From: Glandiceps talaboti
Taxonomy: Eukaryota; Hemichordata; Enteropneusta; Spengelidae
Assembly: GCF_964340395.1 (NCBI RefSeq)
Contig: NC_135566.1
Location: 23,408,135-23,472,134, forward strand
Direction of reading: 5' to 3'
Length of the DNA stretch: 64,000 bases
This document shows, one piece after another, positions 39,701 to 52,592 of this stretch. Within the stretch, counting starts at the first letter, position 1, and each line of letters begins with the position of its first letter. The position numbers and the translations under genes are program-made. The notes under the pieces were generated by a model. It was not told where the DNA came from. It did no database searches and worked only from the letters and a program-made list of their open reading frames with translations.

Positions 39701-41060
39701 TATTTTTAAACCGGTGTTGACTGGTTTTTATCAGTTTTGACTTGTTTGCACTAGTTTTAGACCAGTTTGGACCAGTTTTGAAAGATTTGGACAGGTTTTG
39801 ACAAGTTTTGATGGGTTTTGAGTTGTTTGCACCTAGTTTTGACCGGTTTTGACCGGTTTGACCTGTTTGCGACCGGTTGTGACCGGTTTGGAATGGTTGT
39901 GGACAGGTTTTGACCGTTTTGGACAGGTTCTGGACCGGTTTTGATATGTTTGCACAGGTTTTGACCAGTTTTGATCAGTTTTGACAGGTTTAAAACCAGT
40001 GTTGACTGGTTTTTATCAGTTTTGACTTGTTTGCACTGGTTTTCGACCGGTTTTGAAAGGTTTGGACAGTTTTGACAAGTTTTGATCGGTTTTGACGGGT
40101 TTTGAGTTAATTGCACCTATTTTTGACCGGTTTGACCGGTTTGACCGGTTTGCGACAGGTTTTGACCAGTTTTGATCTGTTTTCACCTGATTATAACCAA
40201 TTTGGAAGGTTTTGACCGGTATTGACTCATTTTCACCAGTTTTGGTCCGCCTTGGATTGGTTTTCGACCGGTTTGGACCGTTTAGACAGGTTGTGACCGG
40301 TTTGGAATGGTTGTGGACAGGTTTTGACCGGTTTGGACAGGTTCTGGACCGGTTTTGATATGTTTGCACAGGTTTTGACCAGTTTTGATCAGTTTTGACT
40401 GGTTTAAAACCAGTGTTGACTGGTTTTTATCAGTTTTGACTTGTTTGCACTAGTTTTAGACCAGTTTGGACCGGTTTTGAAAGGTTTGGACAGATTTTGA
40501 CAAGTTTTGATGGGTTTTGAGTTGTTTGCACCTAGTTTTTACCGGTTTTGACCGGTTTGACCTGTTTGCGACAGGTTTTGACCAGTTTTGATCAGTTTTG
40601 ATTGGTTTTAAATCGGTGTTGACTGGTTTTGATCAGTTTTGACTTGTTTGCATTGGTTTTAGACCAGTTTGGATGGTTTTTCGACCGGTTTGGACCGGTT
40701 TTGAAAAGTTAGGACAGGTTTTGAAAAGTTTTGATCGGTTTTGACGGGTTTTGAGTTGTTTGCACCTATTTTTGACCAGTTTTCCCTATTTTTAAACCGG
40801 TTTGCGACAGGTTTTGACCAGTTTTGATCGGTTTTAAACCGGTTTTGCCTCTTTTTGATCGGCTTTGACTTGTTTTCACCAGTTTTGGACTGGTTTCGAT
40901 AGATTTCGACAGGTTTTGACCAGTTTTGATCTGTTTTCACCTGATTATAACCAATTTGGAAGGTTTTGACCGGTATTGACTCATTTTCACCAGTTTTGGT
41001 CCGAATTGGATAGGTTTTCGACCGGTTTGGACCGTTTGCACAGGTTTTGACCAGTTTTGA
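36725..41060 (+). repeat. Mixed HOR block right of the transposon
   Basis: The array resumes in register: after the duplicated AG, the TTTGGACCAGTTTTG monomers continue the unit cut at 36,015. Marker boxes lie at about 37,151, 39,101, 40,181 and 40,941. The rare box form GCCTTGGATTGG occurs at about 35,411, 37,208 and 40,247 only, so these units were amplified locally around the insertion site. Landmarks 35,180 and 36,977 are 1,797 bp apart, which is 1,086 bp once the 711 bp of insertion plus duplication is removed. Only satellite is present. Confidence 0.82.
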
Positions 41061-42756
41061 CAGGTTTAAAACCGGTGTTGACTGGTTTTTATCAGTTTTG
41101 ACTTGTTTGCACTAGTTTTAGACCAGTTTGGACCAGTTTTGAAAGGTTTGGACAGGTTTTGACAAGTTTTGATGGGTTTTGAGTTGTTTGCACCTAGTTT
41201 TGACCGGTTTTGACCGGTTTGACCTGTTTGCGACCGGTTGTGACCGGTTTGGAATGGTTGTGGACAGGTTTTGACCGGTTTGGACAGGTTCTGGACCGGT
41301 TTTGATATGTTTGCACAGGTTTTGACCAGTTTTGATCAGTTTTGACAGGTTTAAAACCGGTGTTGACTGGTTTTTATCAGTTTTGACTTGTTTGCACTAG
41401 TTTTAGACCAGTTTAGAATGGTTTTGGACAGGTTTGGACCGGTTTTGGATCGGTTTTGATATGTTTGCACATGTTTTGACCAGTTTTGATCAGTTTTGAC
41501 AGTTTAAAACCAGTGTTGACTGGTTTTGATCAGTTTTGACTTGTTTGCACTGGTTTTCGACCGGTTTTGAAAGGTTTGGACAGTTTTGACAAGTTTTGAT
41601 CGGTTTTGAAGGGTTTTGAGTTGTTTGCACCTATTTTCGACCAGTTTTCCCTATTTTTAAACCGGTTTGCGACAGGTTTTGACCAGTTTTGATCGGTTTT
41701 AAACCGGTTTTGCCTCTTTTTGATCGGCTTTGACTTGTTTTCACCAGTTTTGGACTGGTTTCGATAGATTTCGACAGGTTTTGACCAGTTTTGATCTGTT
41801 TTCACCTGATTATAACCAATTTGGAAGGTTTTGACCGGTATTGACTCATTTTCACCAGTTTTGGTCCGAATTGGATAGGTTTTCGACCGGTTTGGACCGT
41901 TTAGACAGGTTGTGACCGGTTTGGACAGGTTTTGAGTTGATTGCACCTATTTTTGACCGGTTTGACCGGTTTGACCGGTTTGCGACAGGTTTTTGACCAG
42001 TTTTGATCAGTTTTGATCGATTTTAAACCAGTGTTGACTGGTTTTGATCAGTTTTGACTTGTTTGCACTGGTTTTCGACCGGTTTTGAAAAGTTTGGACA
42101 GTTTTGACAAGTTTTGATCGGTTTTGACGGGTTTTGAGTTGATTGCACCTATTTTTGACCGGTTTGACCGGTTTGACCGGTTTGCAACAGGTTTTGACCA
42201 GTTTTGATCAGTTTTGATCGGTTTTAAATCGGTGTTGACTGGTTTTGATCAGTTTTGACTTGTTTGCATTGGTTTTAGACCAGTTTGGATGGGTTTTCGA
42301 CCGGTTTGGACCGGTTTTGAAAAGTTAGGACAGGTTTTGAAAAGTTTTGATCGGTTTTGACTGGTTTTGAGTTGTTTGCACCTATTTTTGACCAGTTTTC
42401 CCTATTTTTAAACCGGTTTGCGACAGGTTTTGACGAGTTTTGATCGGTTTTAAACCGGTTTTGCCACTTTTTGATCGGCTTTGACTTGTTTTCACCAGTT
42501 TTGGACTGGTTTCGATAGATTTCGACAGGTTTGAACCAGTTTAGACAGGTTTTGACCCGTTTTGATCTGTTTTCACCTGATTATAACCAATTTGGAAGGT
42601 TTTGACCGGTATTGACTCATTTTCACCAGTTTTGGTCCGAATTGCATAGGTTTTCGACCGGTTTGGACCGTTTAAACAGGTTGTGACCGGTTTGGACAGG
42701 TTGTGGACCGATTTTGATATGTTTGCACAGGTTTTGACCAGTTTTGATCAGTTTTG
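41060..42756 (+). repeat. 1,697 bp tandem duplication, copy 1
   Basis: Landmarks recur 1,697 bp downstream: 41,530 to 43,227, and TTTAAACAGGTTGTG at 42,671 to 44,368. Private variants shared by both copies are GACAGTTTAAAACC, GAAGGGTTTTGAG, CACCTATTTTCGACC, GACAGGTTTTTGACC, GACGAGTTTTGATCGG, TTTTGCCACTTTTTG, GACCCGTTTTGATCTG and GAATTGCATAGG. So many shared rare changes make independent origin implausible. Confidence 0.9.
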
Positions 42757-44453
42757 ACAGGTTTAAAACCGGTGTTGACTGGTTTTTATCAGTTTTGACT
42801 TGTTTGCACTAGTTTTAGACCAGTTTGGACCAGTTTTGAAAGGTTTGGACAGGTTTTGACAAGTTTTGATGGGTTTTGAGTTGTTTGCACCTAGTTTTGA
42901 CCGGTTTTGACCGGTTTGACCTGTTTGCGACCGGTTGTGACCGGTTTGGAATGGTTGTGGACAGGTTTTGACCGGTTTGGACAGGTTCTGGACCGGTTTT
43001 GATATGTTTGCACAGGTTTTGACCAGTTTTGATCAGTTTTGACAGGTTTAAAACCGGTGTTGACTGGTTTTTATCAGTTTTGACTTGTTTGCACTAGTTT
43101 TAGACCAGTTTAGAATGGTTTTGGACAGGTTTGGACCGGTTTTGGATCGGTTTTGATATGTTTGCACATGTTTTGACCAGTTTTGATCAGTTTTGACAGT
43201 TTAAAACCAGTGTTGACTGGTTTTGATCAGTTTTGACTTGTTTGCACTGGTTTTCGACCGGTTTTGAAAGGTTTGGACAGTTTTGACAAGTTTTGATCGG
43301 TTTTGAAGGGTTTTGAGTTGTTTGCACCTATTTTCGACCAGTTTTCCCTATTTTTAAACCGGTTTGCGACAGGTTTTGACCAGTTTTGATCGGTTTTAAA
43401 CCGGTTTTGCCTCTTTTTGATCGGCTTTGACTTGTTTTCACCAGTTTTGGACTGGTTTCGATAGATTTCGACAGGTTTTGACCAGTTTTGATCTGTTTTC
43501 ACCTGATTATAACCAATTTGGAAGGTTTTGACCGGTATTGACTCATTTTCACCAGTTTTGGTCCGAATTAGATAGGTTTTCGACCGGTTTGGACCGTTTA
43601 GACAGGTTGTGACCGGTTTGGACAGGTTTTGAGTTGATTGCACCTATTTTTGACCGGTTTGACCGGTTTGACCGGTTTGCGACAGGTTTTTGACCAGTTT
43701 TGATCAGTTTTGATCGATTTTAAACCAGTGTTGACTGGTTTTGATCAGTTTTGACTTGTTTGCACTGGTTTTCGACCGGTTTTGAAAAGTTTGGACAGTT
43801 TTGACAAGTTTTGATCGGTTTTGACGGGTTTTGAGTTGATTGCACCTATTTTTGACCGGTTTGACCGGTTTGACCGGTTTGCAACAGGTTTTGACCAGTT
43901 TTGATCAGTTTTGATCGGTTTTAAATCGGTGTTGACTGGTTTTGATCAGTTTTGACTTGTTTGCATTGGTTTTAGACCAGTTTGGATGGGTTTTCGACCG
44001 GTTTGGACCGGTTTTGAAAAGTTAGGACAGGTTTTGAAAAGTTTTGATCGGTTTTGACTGGTTTTGAGTTGTTTGCACCTATTTTTGACCAGTTTTCCCT
44101 ATTTTTAAACCGGTTTGCGACAGGTTTTGACGAGTTTTGATCGGTTTTAAACCGGTTTTGCCACTTTTTGATCGGCTTTGACTTGTTTTCACCAGTTTTG
44201 GACTGGTTTCGATAGATTTCGACAGGTTTGAACCAGTTTAGACAGGTTTTGACCCGTTTTGATCTGTTTTCACCTGATTATAACCAATTTGGAAGGTTTT
44301 GACCGGTATTGACTCATTTTCACCAGTTTTGGTCCGAATTGCATAGGTTTTCGACCGGTTTGGACCGTTTAAACAGGTTGTGACCGGTTTGGACAGGTTG
44401 TGGACCGATTTTGATATGTTTGCACAGGTTTTGACCAGTTTTGATCAGTTTTG
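42757..44453 (+). repeat. 1,697 bp tandem duplication, copy 2
   Basis: This is the second copy of the unit at 41,060-42,756, with the same rare variants in the same order. The difference GAATTAGATAGG near 43,566 (the first copy reads GAATTGGATAGG) is one of very few I could find. Similarity continues weakly past the end to about 45,000, where the GAAGGG/GTTTGC form is replaced by the GACGGG/GATTGC form. Confidence 0.9.
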
Positions 44454-45049
44454 ACAGGTTTAAAACCGGTGTTGACTGGTTTTTATCAGTTTTGACTTGT
44501 TTGCACTAGTTTTAGACCAGTTTGGACCAGTTTTGAAAGGTTTGGACAGGTTTTGACAAGTTTTGATGGGTTTTGAGTTGTTTGCACCTAGTTTTGACCG
44601 GTTTTGACCGGTTTGACCTGTTTGCGACCGGTTGTGACCGGTTTGGAATGGTTGTGGACAGGTTTTGACCGGTTTGGACAGGTTCTGGACCGGTTTTGAT
44701 ATGTTTGCACAGGTTTTGACCAGTTTTGATCAGTTTTAACAGGTTTAAAACCAGTGTTGACTGGTTTTTATCAGTTTTGACTTGTTTGCACTAGTTTTAG
44801 ACCAGTTTAGAATGGTTTTGGACAGGTTTGGACCGGTTTTGGATCGGTTTTGATATGTTTGCACATGTTTTGACCAGTTTTGATCAGTTTTGACCGGTTT
44901 AAAACCAGTGTTGACTGGTTTTGATCAGTTTTGACTTGTTTGCACTGGTTTTCGACCGGTTTTGAAAGGTTTGGACAGTTTTGACAAGTTTTGATCGGTT
45001 TTGACGGGTTTTGAGTTGATTGCACCTATTTTTGACCGGTTTGCGACAG
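44454..45049 (+). repeat. HOR remainder between duplications
   Basis: This is an ordinary HOR segment with the TTTAGAATGGTTTTGGAC module near 44,807 and the join GACCGGTTTGCGACAGG near 45,037. It contains satellite monomers only. Confidence 0.75.
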
Positions 45050-46642
45050 GTTTTGACCAGTTTTGATCAGTTTTGATCGGTTTTAAATCGGTGTTGACTG
45101 GTTTTGATCAGTTTTGACTTGTTTGCATTGGTTTTAGACCAGTTTGGATGGGTTTTCGACCGGTTTGGACCGGTTTTGAAAAGTTAGGACAGGTTTTGAA
45201 AAGTTTTGATCGGTTTTGACGGGTTTTGAGTTGTTTGCACCTATTTTTGACCAGTTTTCCCTATTTTTAAACCGGTTTGCGACAGGTTTTGACCAGTTTT
45301 GATCGGTTTTAAACCGGTTTTGCCTCTTTTTGATCGGCTTTGACTTGTTTTCACCAGTTTTGGACTGGTTTCGATAGATTTCGACAGGTTTGAACCAGTT
45401 TAGACAGGTTTTGACCAGTTTTGATCTGTTTTCACCTGATTATAACCAATTTGGAAGGTTTTGACCGGTATTGACTCATTTTCACCAGTTTTGGTCCGAA
45501 TTGGATAGGTTTTCGACCGGTTTGGACCGTTTAGACAGGTTGTGACCGGTTTGGACAGGTTCTGGACCGATTTTGATATGTTTGCACAGGTTTTGACCAG
45601 TTTTGACAGGTTTAAAACCGGTGTTGACCGGTTTTTATCAGTTTTGACTTGTTTGCACTAGTTTTAGACCAGTTTGGACTAGTTTTGAAAGGTTTGGACA
45701 GGTTTTGACAAGTTTTGATGGGTTTTGAGTTGTTTGCACCTAGTTTTGACCGGTTTTGACCGGTTTGACCTGTTTGCGACCGGTTGTGACCGGTTTGGAA
45801 TGGTTGTGGACAGGTTTTGACCGGTTTGGACAGGTTCTGGACCGGTTTTGATATGTTTGCACAGGTTTTGACCAGTTTTGATCAGTTTTGACAGGTTTAA
45901 AACCAGTGTTGACTGGTTTTTATCAGTTTTGACTTGTTTGCACTAGTTTTAGACCAGTTTAGAATGGTTTTGGACAGGTTTGGACCGGTTTTGGATCGGT
46001 TTTGATATGTTTGCACATGTTTTGACCAGTTTTGATCAGTTTTGACCGGTTTAAAACCAGTGTTGACTGGTTTTGATCAGTTTTGACTTGTTTGCACTGG
46101 TTTTCGACCGGTTTTGAAAGGTTTGGACAGTTTTGACAAGTTTTGATCGGTTTTGACGTGTTTTGCCTCTTTTTGATCGGCTTTGACTTGTTTTCACCAG
46201 TTTTGGACTGGTTTCGATAGATTTCGACAGGTTTTGACCAGTTTTGATCTGTTTTCACCTGATTATAACCAATTTGTAAGGTTTTGACCGGTATTGACTC
46301 ATTTTCACCAGTTTTGGTCCGAATTGGATAGGTTTTCGACCGGTTTGGACCGTTTAGACAGGTTGTGACCGGTTTGGACAGGTTTTGAGTTGATTGCACC
46401 TATTTTTGACCGGTTTGACCGGTTTGACCGGTTTGCGACAGGTTTTGACCAGTTTTGATCAGTTTTGATCGATTTTAAACCAGTGTTGACTGGTTTTGAT
46501 CAGTTTTGACTTGTTTGCACTGGTTTTCGACCGGTTTTGAAAGGTTTGGACAGTTTTGACAAGTTTTGATCGGTTTTGACGGGTTTTGAGTTGATTGCAC
46601 CTATTTTTGAACGGTTTGACCGGTTTGACCGGTTTGCAACAG
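45050..46642 (+). repeat. 1,593 bp tandem duplication, copy 1
   Basis: The unit recurs 1,593 bp downstream (45,959 to 47,552; 46,155 to 47,748). A unique deletion junction, GACGTGTTTTGCCTC, fuses two monomer strings that are normally separated by roughly 110 bp. It occurs at 46,155 and 47,748. The box variant AATTTGTAAGG and GGACTAGTTTTGAAAGG are also shared. Confidence 0.87.
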
Positions 46643-48228
46643 GTTTTGACCAGTTTTGATCAGTTTTGATCGGTTTTAAATCGGTGTTGACTGGTTTTGA
46701 TCAGTTTTGACTTGTTTGCATTGGTTTTAGACCAGTTTGGATGGGTTTTCGACCGGTTTGGACCGGTTTTGAAAAGTTAGGACAGGTTTTGAAAAGTTTT
46801 GATCGGTTTTGACGGGTTTTGAGTTGTTTGCACCTATTTTTGACCAGTTTTCCCTATTTTTAAACCGGTTTGCGACAGGTTTTGACCAGTTTTGATCGGT
46901 TTTAAACCGGTTTTGCCTCTTTTTGATCGGCTTTGACTTGTTTTCACCAGTTTTGGACTGGTTTCGATAGATTTCGACAGGTTTGAACCAGTTTAGACAG
47001 GGTTTGACCAGTTTTGATCTGTTTTCACCTGATTATAACCAATTTGGAAGGTTTTGACCGGTATTGACTCATTTTCACCAGTTTTGGTCCGAATTGGATA
47101 GGTTTTCGACCGGTTTGGACCGTTTAGACAGGTTGTGACCGGTTTGGACAGGTTCTGGACCGATTTTGATATGTTTGCACAGGTTTTGACCAGTTTTGAC
47201 AGGTTTAAAACCGGTGTTGACCGGTTTTTATCAGTTTTGACTTGTTTGCACTAGTTTTAGACCAGTTTGGACTAGTTTTGAAAGGTTTGGACAGGTTTTG
47301 ACAAGTTTTGATGGGTTTTGAGTTGTTTGCACCTAGTTTTGACCGGTTTTGACCGGTTTGACCTGTTTGCGACCGGTTGTGACCGGTTTGGAATGGTTGT
47401 GGACAGGTTTTGACCGGTTTGGACAGGTTCTGGACCGGTTTTGATATGTTTGCACAGGTTTTGACCAGTTTTGATCAGTTTTGACAGGTTTAAAACCAGT
47501 GTTGACTGGTTTTTATCAGTTTTGACTTGTTTGCACTAGTTTTAGACCAGTTTAGAATGGTTTTGGACAGGTTTGGACCGGTTTTGGATCGGTTTTGATA
47601 TGTTTGCACATGTTTTGACCAGTTTTGATCAGTTTTGACCGGTTTAAAACCAGTGTTGACTGGTTTTGATCAGTTTTGACTTGTTTGCACTGGTTTTCGA
47701 CCGGTTTTGAAAGGTTTGGACAGTTTTGACAAGTTTTGATCGGTTTTGACGTGTTTTGCCTCTTTTTGATCGGCTTTGACTTGTTTTCACCAGTTTTGGA
47801 CTGGTTTCGATAGATTTCGACAGGTTTTGACCAGTTTTGATCTGTTTTCACCTGATTATAACCAATTTGTAAGGTTTTGACCGGTATTGACTCATTTTCA
47901 CCAGTTTTGGTCCGAATTGGATAGGTTTTCGACCGGTTTGGACCGTTTAGACAGGTTGTGACCGGTTTGGACAGGTTTTGAGTTGATTGCACCTATTTTT
48001 GACCGGTTTGACCGGTTTGACCGGTTTGCGACAGGTTTTGACCAGTTTTGATCAGTTTTGATCGATTTTAAACCAGTGTTGACTGGTTTTGATCAGTTTT
48101 GACTTGTTTGCACTGGTTTTCGACCGGTTTTGAAAGTTTTGGACAGTTTTGACAAGTTTTGATCGGTTTTGACGGGTTTTGAGTTGATTGCACCTATTTT
48201 TGACCGGTTTGACCGGTTTGACCGGTTT
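46643..48228 (+). repeat. 1,593 bp tandem duplication, copy 2
   Basis: This is the second copy of 45,050-46,642, carrying the same deletion junction and box variant. Small differences include ACAGGGTTTGACC near 46,998 and GAAAGTTTTGGACAG near 48,134. Confidence 0.85.
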
Positions 48229-49710
48229 GCAACAGGTTTTGACCAGTTTTGATCAGTTTTGATCGGTTTTAAATCGGTGTTGACTGGTTTTGATCAGTTT
48301 TGACTTGTTTGCATTGGTTTTAGACCAGTTTGGATGGGTTTTCGACCGGTTTGGACCGGTTTTGAAAAGTTAGGACAGGTTTTGAAAAGTTTTGATCGGT
48401 TTTGACGGGTTTTGAGTTGTTTGCACCTATTTTTGACCAGTTTTCCCTATTTTTAAACCGGTTTGCGACAGGTTTTGACCAGTTTTGATCGGTTTTAAAC
48501 CGGTTTTGCCTCTTTTTGATCGGCTTTGACTTGTTTTCACCAGTTTTGTACTGGTTTCGATAGATTTCGACAGGTTTTGACCAGTTTTGATCTGTTTTCA
48601 CCTGATTATAACCAATTTGGAAGGTTTTGACCGGTATTGACTCATTTTCACCAGTTTTGGTCCGAATTGGATAGGTTTTCGACCGGTTTGGACCGTTTAG
48701 ACAGGTTGTGACCGGTTTGGACAGGTTTTGAGTTGATTGCACCTATTTTTGACCGGTTTGACCGGTTTGACCGGTTTGCGACAGGTTTTGACCAGTTTTG
48801 ATCAGTTTTGATCGATTTTAAACCAGTGTTGACTGGTTTTGATCAGTTTTGACTTGTTTGCACTGGTTTTCGACCGGTTTTGAAAGGTTTGGACAGTTTT
48901 GACAAGTTTTGATCGGTTTTGACGGGTTTTGAGTTGATTGCACCTATTTTTGACCGGTTTGACCGGTTTGCAACAGGTTTTGACCAGTTTTGATCAGTTT
49001 TGATCGGTTTTAAATCGGTGTTGACTGGTTTTGATCAGTTTTGACTTGTTTGCATTGGTTTTAGACCAGTTTGGATGGGTTTTCGACCGGTTTGGACCGG
49101 TTTTGAAAAGTTAGGACAGGTTTTGAAAAGTTTTGATCGGTTTTGACGGGTTTTGAGTTGTTTGCACCTATTTTTGACCAGTTTTCCCTATTTTTAAACC
49201 GGTTTGCGACAGGTTTTGACCAGTTTTGATCGGTTTTAAACCGGTTTTGCCTCTTTTTGATCGGCTTTGACTTGTTTTCACCAGTTTTGTACTGGTTTCG
49301 ATAGATTTCGACAGGTTTTGACCAGTTTTGATCTGTTTTCACCTGATTATAACCAATTTGGAAGGTTTTGACCGGTATTGACTCATTTTCACCAGTTTTG
49401 GTCCGAATTGGATAGGTTTTCGACCGGTTTGGACCGTTTAGACAGGTTGTGACCGGTTTGGACAGGTTTTGAGTTGATTGCACCTATTTTTGACCGGTTT
49501 GACCGGTTTGACCGGTTTGCGACAGGTTTTGACCAGTTTTGATCAGTTTTGATCGATTTTAAACCAGTGTTGACTGGTTTTGATCAGTTTTGACTTGTTT
49601 GCACTGGTTTTCGACCGGTTTTGAAAGGTTTGGACAGTTTTGACAAGTTTTGATCGGTTTTGACGGGTTTTGAGTTGATTGCACCTATTTTTGACCGGTT
49701 TGACCGGTTT
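48229..49710 (+). repeat. 741 bp unit in two tandem copies
   Basis: The string GCAACAGGTTTTGACC starts at 48,229, 48,970 and 49,711, exactly 741 bp apart each time. The first two copies share the private change TTTTGTACTGG (near 48,546 and 49,287). A third partial copy (49,711 to about 50,055) lacks that change and diverges where TTTGAACCAG replaces TTTTGACCAG. Confidence 0.88.
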
Positions 49711-52592
49711 GCAACAGGTTTTGACCAGTTTTGATCAGTTTTGATCGGTTTTAAATCGGTGTTGACTGGTTTTGATCAGTTTTGACTTGTTTGCATTGGT
49801 TTTAGACCAGTTTGGATGGGTTTTCGACCGGTTTGGACCGGTTTTGAAAAGTTAGGACAGGTTTTGAAAAGTTTTGATCGGTTTTGACGGGTTTTGAGTT
49901 GTTTGCACCTATTTTTGACCAGTTTTCCCTATTTTTAAACCGGTTTGCGACAGGTTTTGACCAGTTTTGATCGGTTTTAAACCGGTTTTGCCTCTTTTTG
50001 ATCGGCTTTGACTTGTTTTCACCAGTTTTGGACTGGTTTCGATAGATTTCGACAGGTTTGAACCAGTTTAGACAGGTTTTGACCCGTTTTGATCTGTTTT
50101 CACCTGATTATAACCAATTTGGAAGGTTTTGACCGGTATTGACTCATTTTCACCAGTTTTGGTCCGAATTGCATAGCTTTTCGACCGGTTTGGACCGTTT
50201 AGACAGGTTGTGACCGGTTTGGACAGGTTCTGGACCGATTTTGATATGTTTGCACAGGTTTTGACCAGTTTTGATCAGTTTTGACAGGTTTAAAACCGGT
50301 GTTGACTGGTTTTTATCAGTTTTGACTTGTTTGCACTAGTTTTAGACCAGTTTAGAATGGTTTTGGACAGGTTTGGACCGGTTTTGGATCGGTTTTGATA
50401 TGTTTGCACATGTTTTGACCAGTTTTGATCAGTTTTGACCGGTTTAAAACCAGTGTTGACTGGTTTTGATCAGTTTTGACTTGTTTGCACTGGTTTTCGA
50501 CCGGTTTTGAAAGGTTTGGAGAGTTTTGACAAGTTTTGATCGGTTTTGACGGGTTTTGAGTTGATTGCACCTATTTTTGACCGGTTTGCGACAGGTTTTG
50601 ACCAGTTTTGATCAGTTTTGATCGGTTTTAAATCGGTGTTGACTGGTTTTGATCAGTTTTGACTTGTTTGCATTGGTTTTAGACCAGTTTGGATGGGTTT
50701 TCGACCGGTTTGGACCGGTTTTGAAAAGTTAGGACAGGTTTTGAAAAGTTTTGATCGGTTTTGACGGGTTTTGAGTTGTTTGCACCTATTTTTGACCAGT
50801 TTTCCCTATTTTTAAACCAGTTTGCGACAGGTTTTGACCAGTTTTGATCGGTTTTAAACCGGTTTTGCCTCTTTTTGATCGGCTTTGACTTGTTTTCACC
50901 AGTTTTGGACTGGTTTCGATAGATTTCGACAGGTTTGAACCAGTTTAGACAGGTTTTGACCAGTTTTGATCTGTTTTCACCTGATTATAACCAATTTGGA
51001 AGGTTTTGACCGGTATTGACTCATTTTCACCAGTTTTGGTCCGAATTGGATAGGTTTTCGACCGGTTTGGACCGTTTAGACAGGTTGTGACCGGTTTGGA
51101 CAGGTTCTGGACCGATTTTGATATGTTTGCACAGGTTTTGACCAGTTTTGACAGGTTTAAAACCGGTGTTGACCGGTTTTTATCAGTTTTGACTTGTTTG
51201 CACTAGTTTTAGACCAGTTTGGACCAGTTTTGAAAGGTTTGGACAGGTTTTGGCAAGTTTTGATGGGTTTTGAGTTGTTTGCACCTAGTTTTGACCGGTT
51301 TTGACCGGTTTGACCTGTTTGCGACCGGTTGTGACCGGTTTGGAATGGTTGTGGACAGGTTTTGACCGGTTTGGACAGGTTCTGGACCGGTTTTGATATG
51401 TTTGCACAGGTTTTGACCAGTTTTGATCAGTTTTGACAGGTTTAAAACCAGTGTTGACTGGTTTTTATCAGTTTTGACTTGTTTGCACTAGTTTTAGACC
51501 AGTTTAGAATGGTTTTGGACAGGTTTGGACCGGTTTTGGATCGGTTTTGATATGTTTGCACATGTTTTGACCAGTTTTGATCAGTTTTGACCGGTTTAAA
51601 ACCAGTGTTGACTGGTTTTTATCAGTTTTGACTTGTTTGCACTGGTTTTCGACCGGTTTTTAAAGGTTTGGACAGTTTTGACAAGTTTTGATCGGTTTTG
51701 ACGTGTTTTGAGTTGATTGCACCTATTTTTGACCGTTTTGCGACAGGTTTTGACCAGTTTTGATCAGTTTTGATCGGTTTTAAATCGGTGTTGACTGGTT
51801 TTGATCAGTTTTGACTCGTTTGCATTGGTTTTAGACCAGTTTGGATGGGTTTTCGACCGGTTTGGACCGGTTTTGAAAAGTTAGGACAGGTTTTGAAAAG
51901 TTTTGATCGGTTTTGACGGGTTTTGAGTTGTTTGCACCTATTTTTGACCAGTTTTCCCTATTTTTAAACCGGTTTGCGACAGGTTTTGACCAGTTTTGAT
52001 CGGTTTTAAACCGGTTTTGCCTCTTTTTGAACAGCTTTGACTTGTTTTCACCAGTTTTGGACTGGTTTCGATAGATTTCGACAGGTTTGAACCAGTTTTG
52101 ACAGGTTTTGACCAGTTTTGATCTGTTTTCACCTGATTATAACCAATTTGGAAGGTTTTGACCGGTATTGACTCATTTTCACCAGTTTTGGTCCGAATTG
52201 CATAGGTTTTCGACCGGTTTGGACCGTTTAGACAGGTTGTGACCGGTTTGGACAGGTTCTGGACCGATTTTGATATGTTTGCACAGGTTTTGACCAGTTT
52301 TGATCAGTTTTGACAGGTTTAAAACCGGTGTTGACTGGTTTTTATCAGTTTTGACTTGTTTGCACTAGTTTTAGACCAGTTTGGACCAGTTTTGAAAGGT
52401 TTGGACAGGTTTTGACAAGTTTTGATGGGTTTTGAGTTGTTTGCACCTAGTTTTGACCGGTTTTGACCGGTTTGACCTGTTTGCGACCGGTTGTGACCGG
52501 TTTGGAATGGTTGTGGACAGGTTTTGACCGGTTTGGACAGGTTCTGGACCGGTTTTGATATGTTTGCACAGGTTTTGACCAGTTTTGATCAG
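49711..52592 (+). repeat. HOR block, including first copy of a thrice-repeated segment
   Basis: Marker boxes lie near 50,101, 50,981 and 52,131. From about 51,060 the sequence matches segments near 56,930 (offset 5,871 bp) and 61,865 (a further 4,934 bp). Shared private variants are TTTTGGCAAGTTTTG, CGACCGGTTTTTAAAGG, GACGTGTTTTGAG, GACCGTTTTGCGACAGG and GACTCGTTTGCATTGG. Only satellite monomers are present. Confidence 0.82.
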
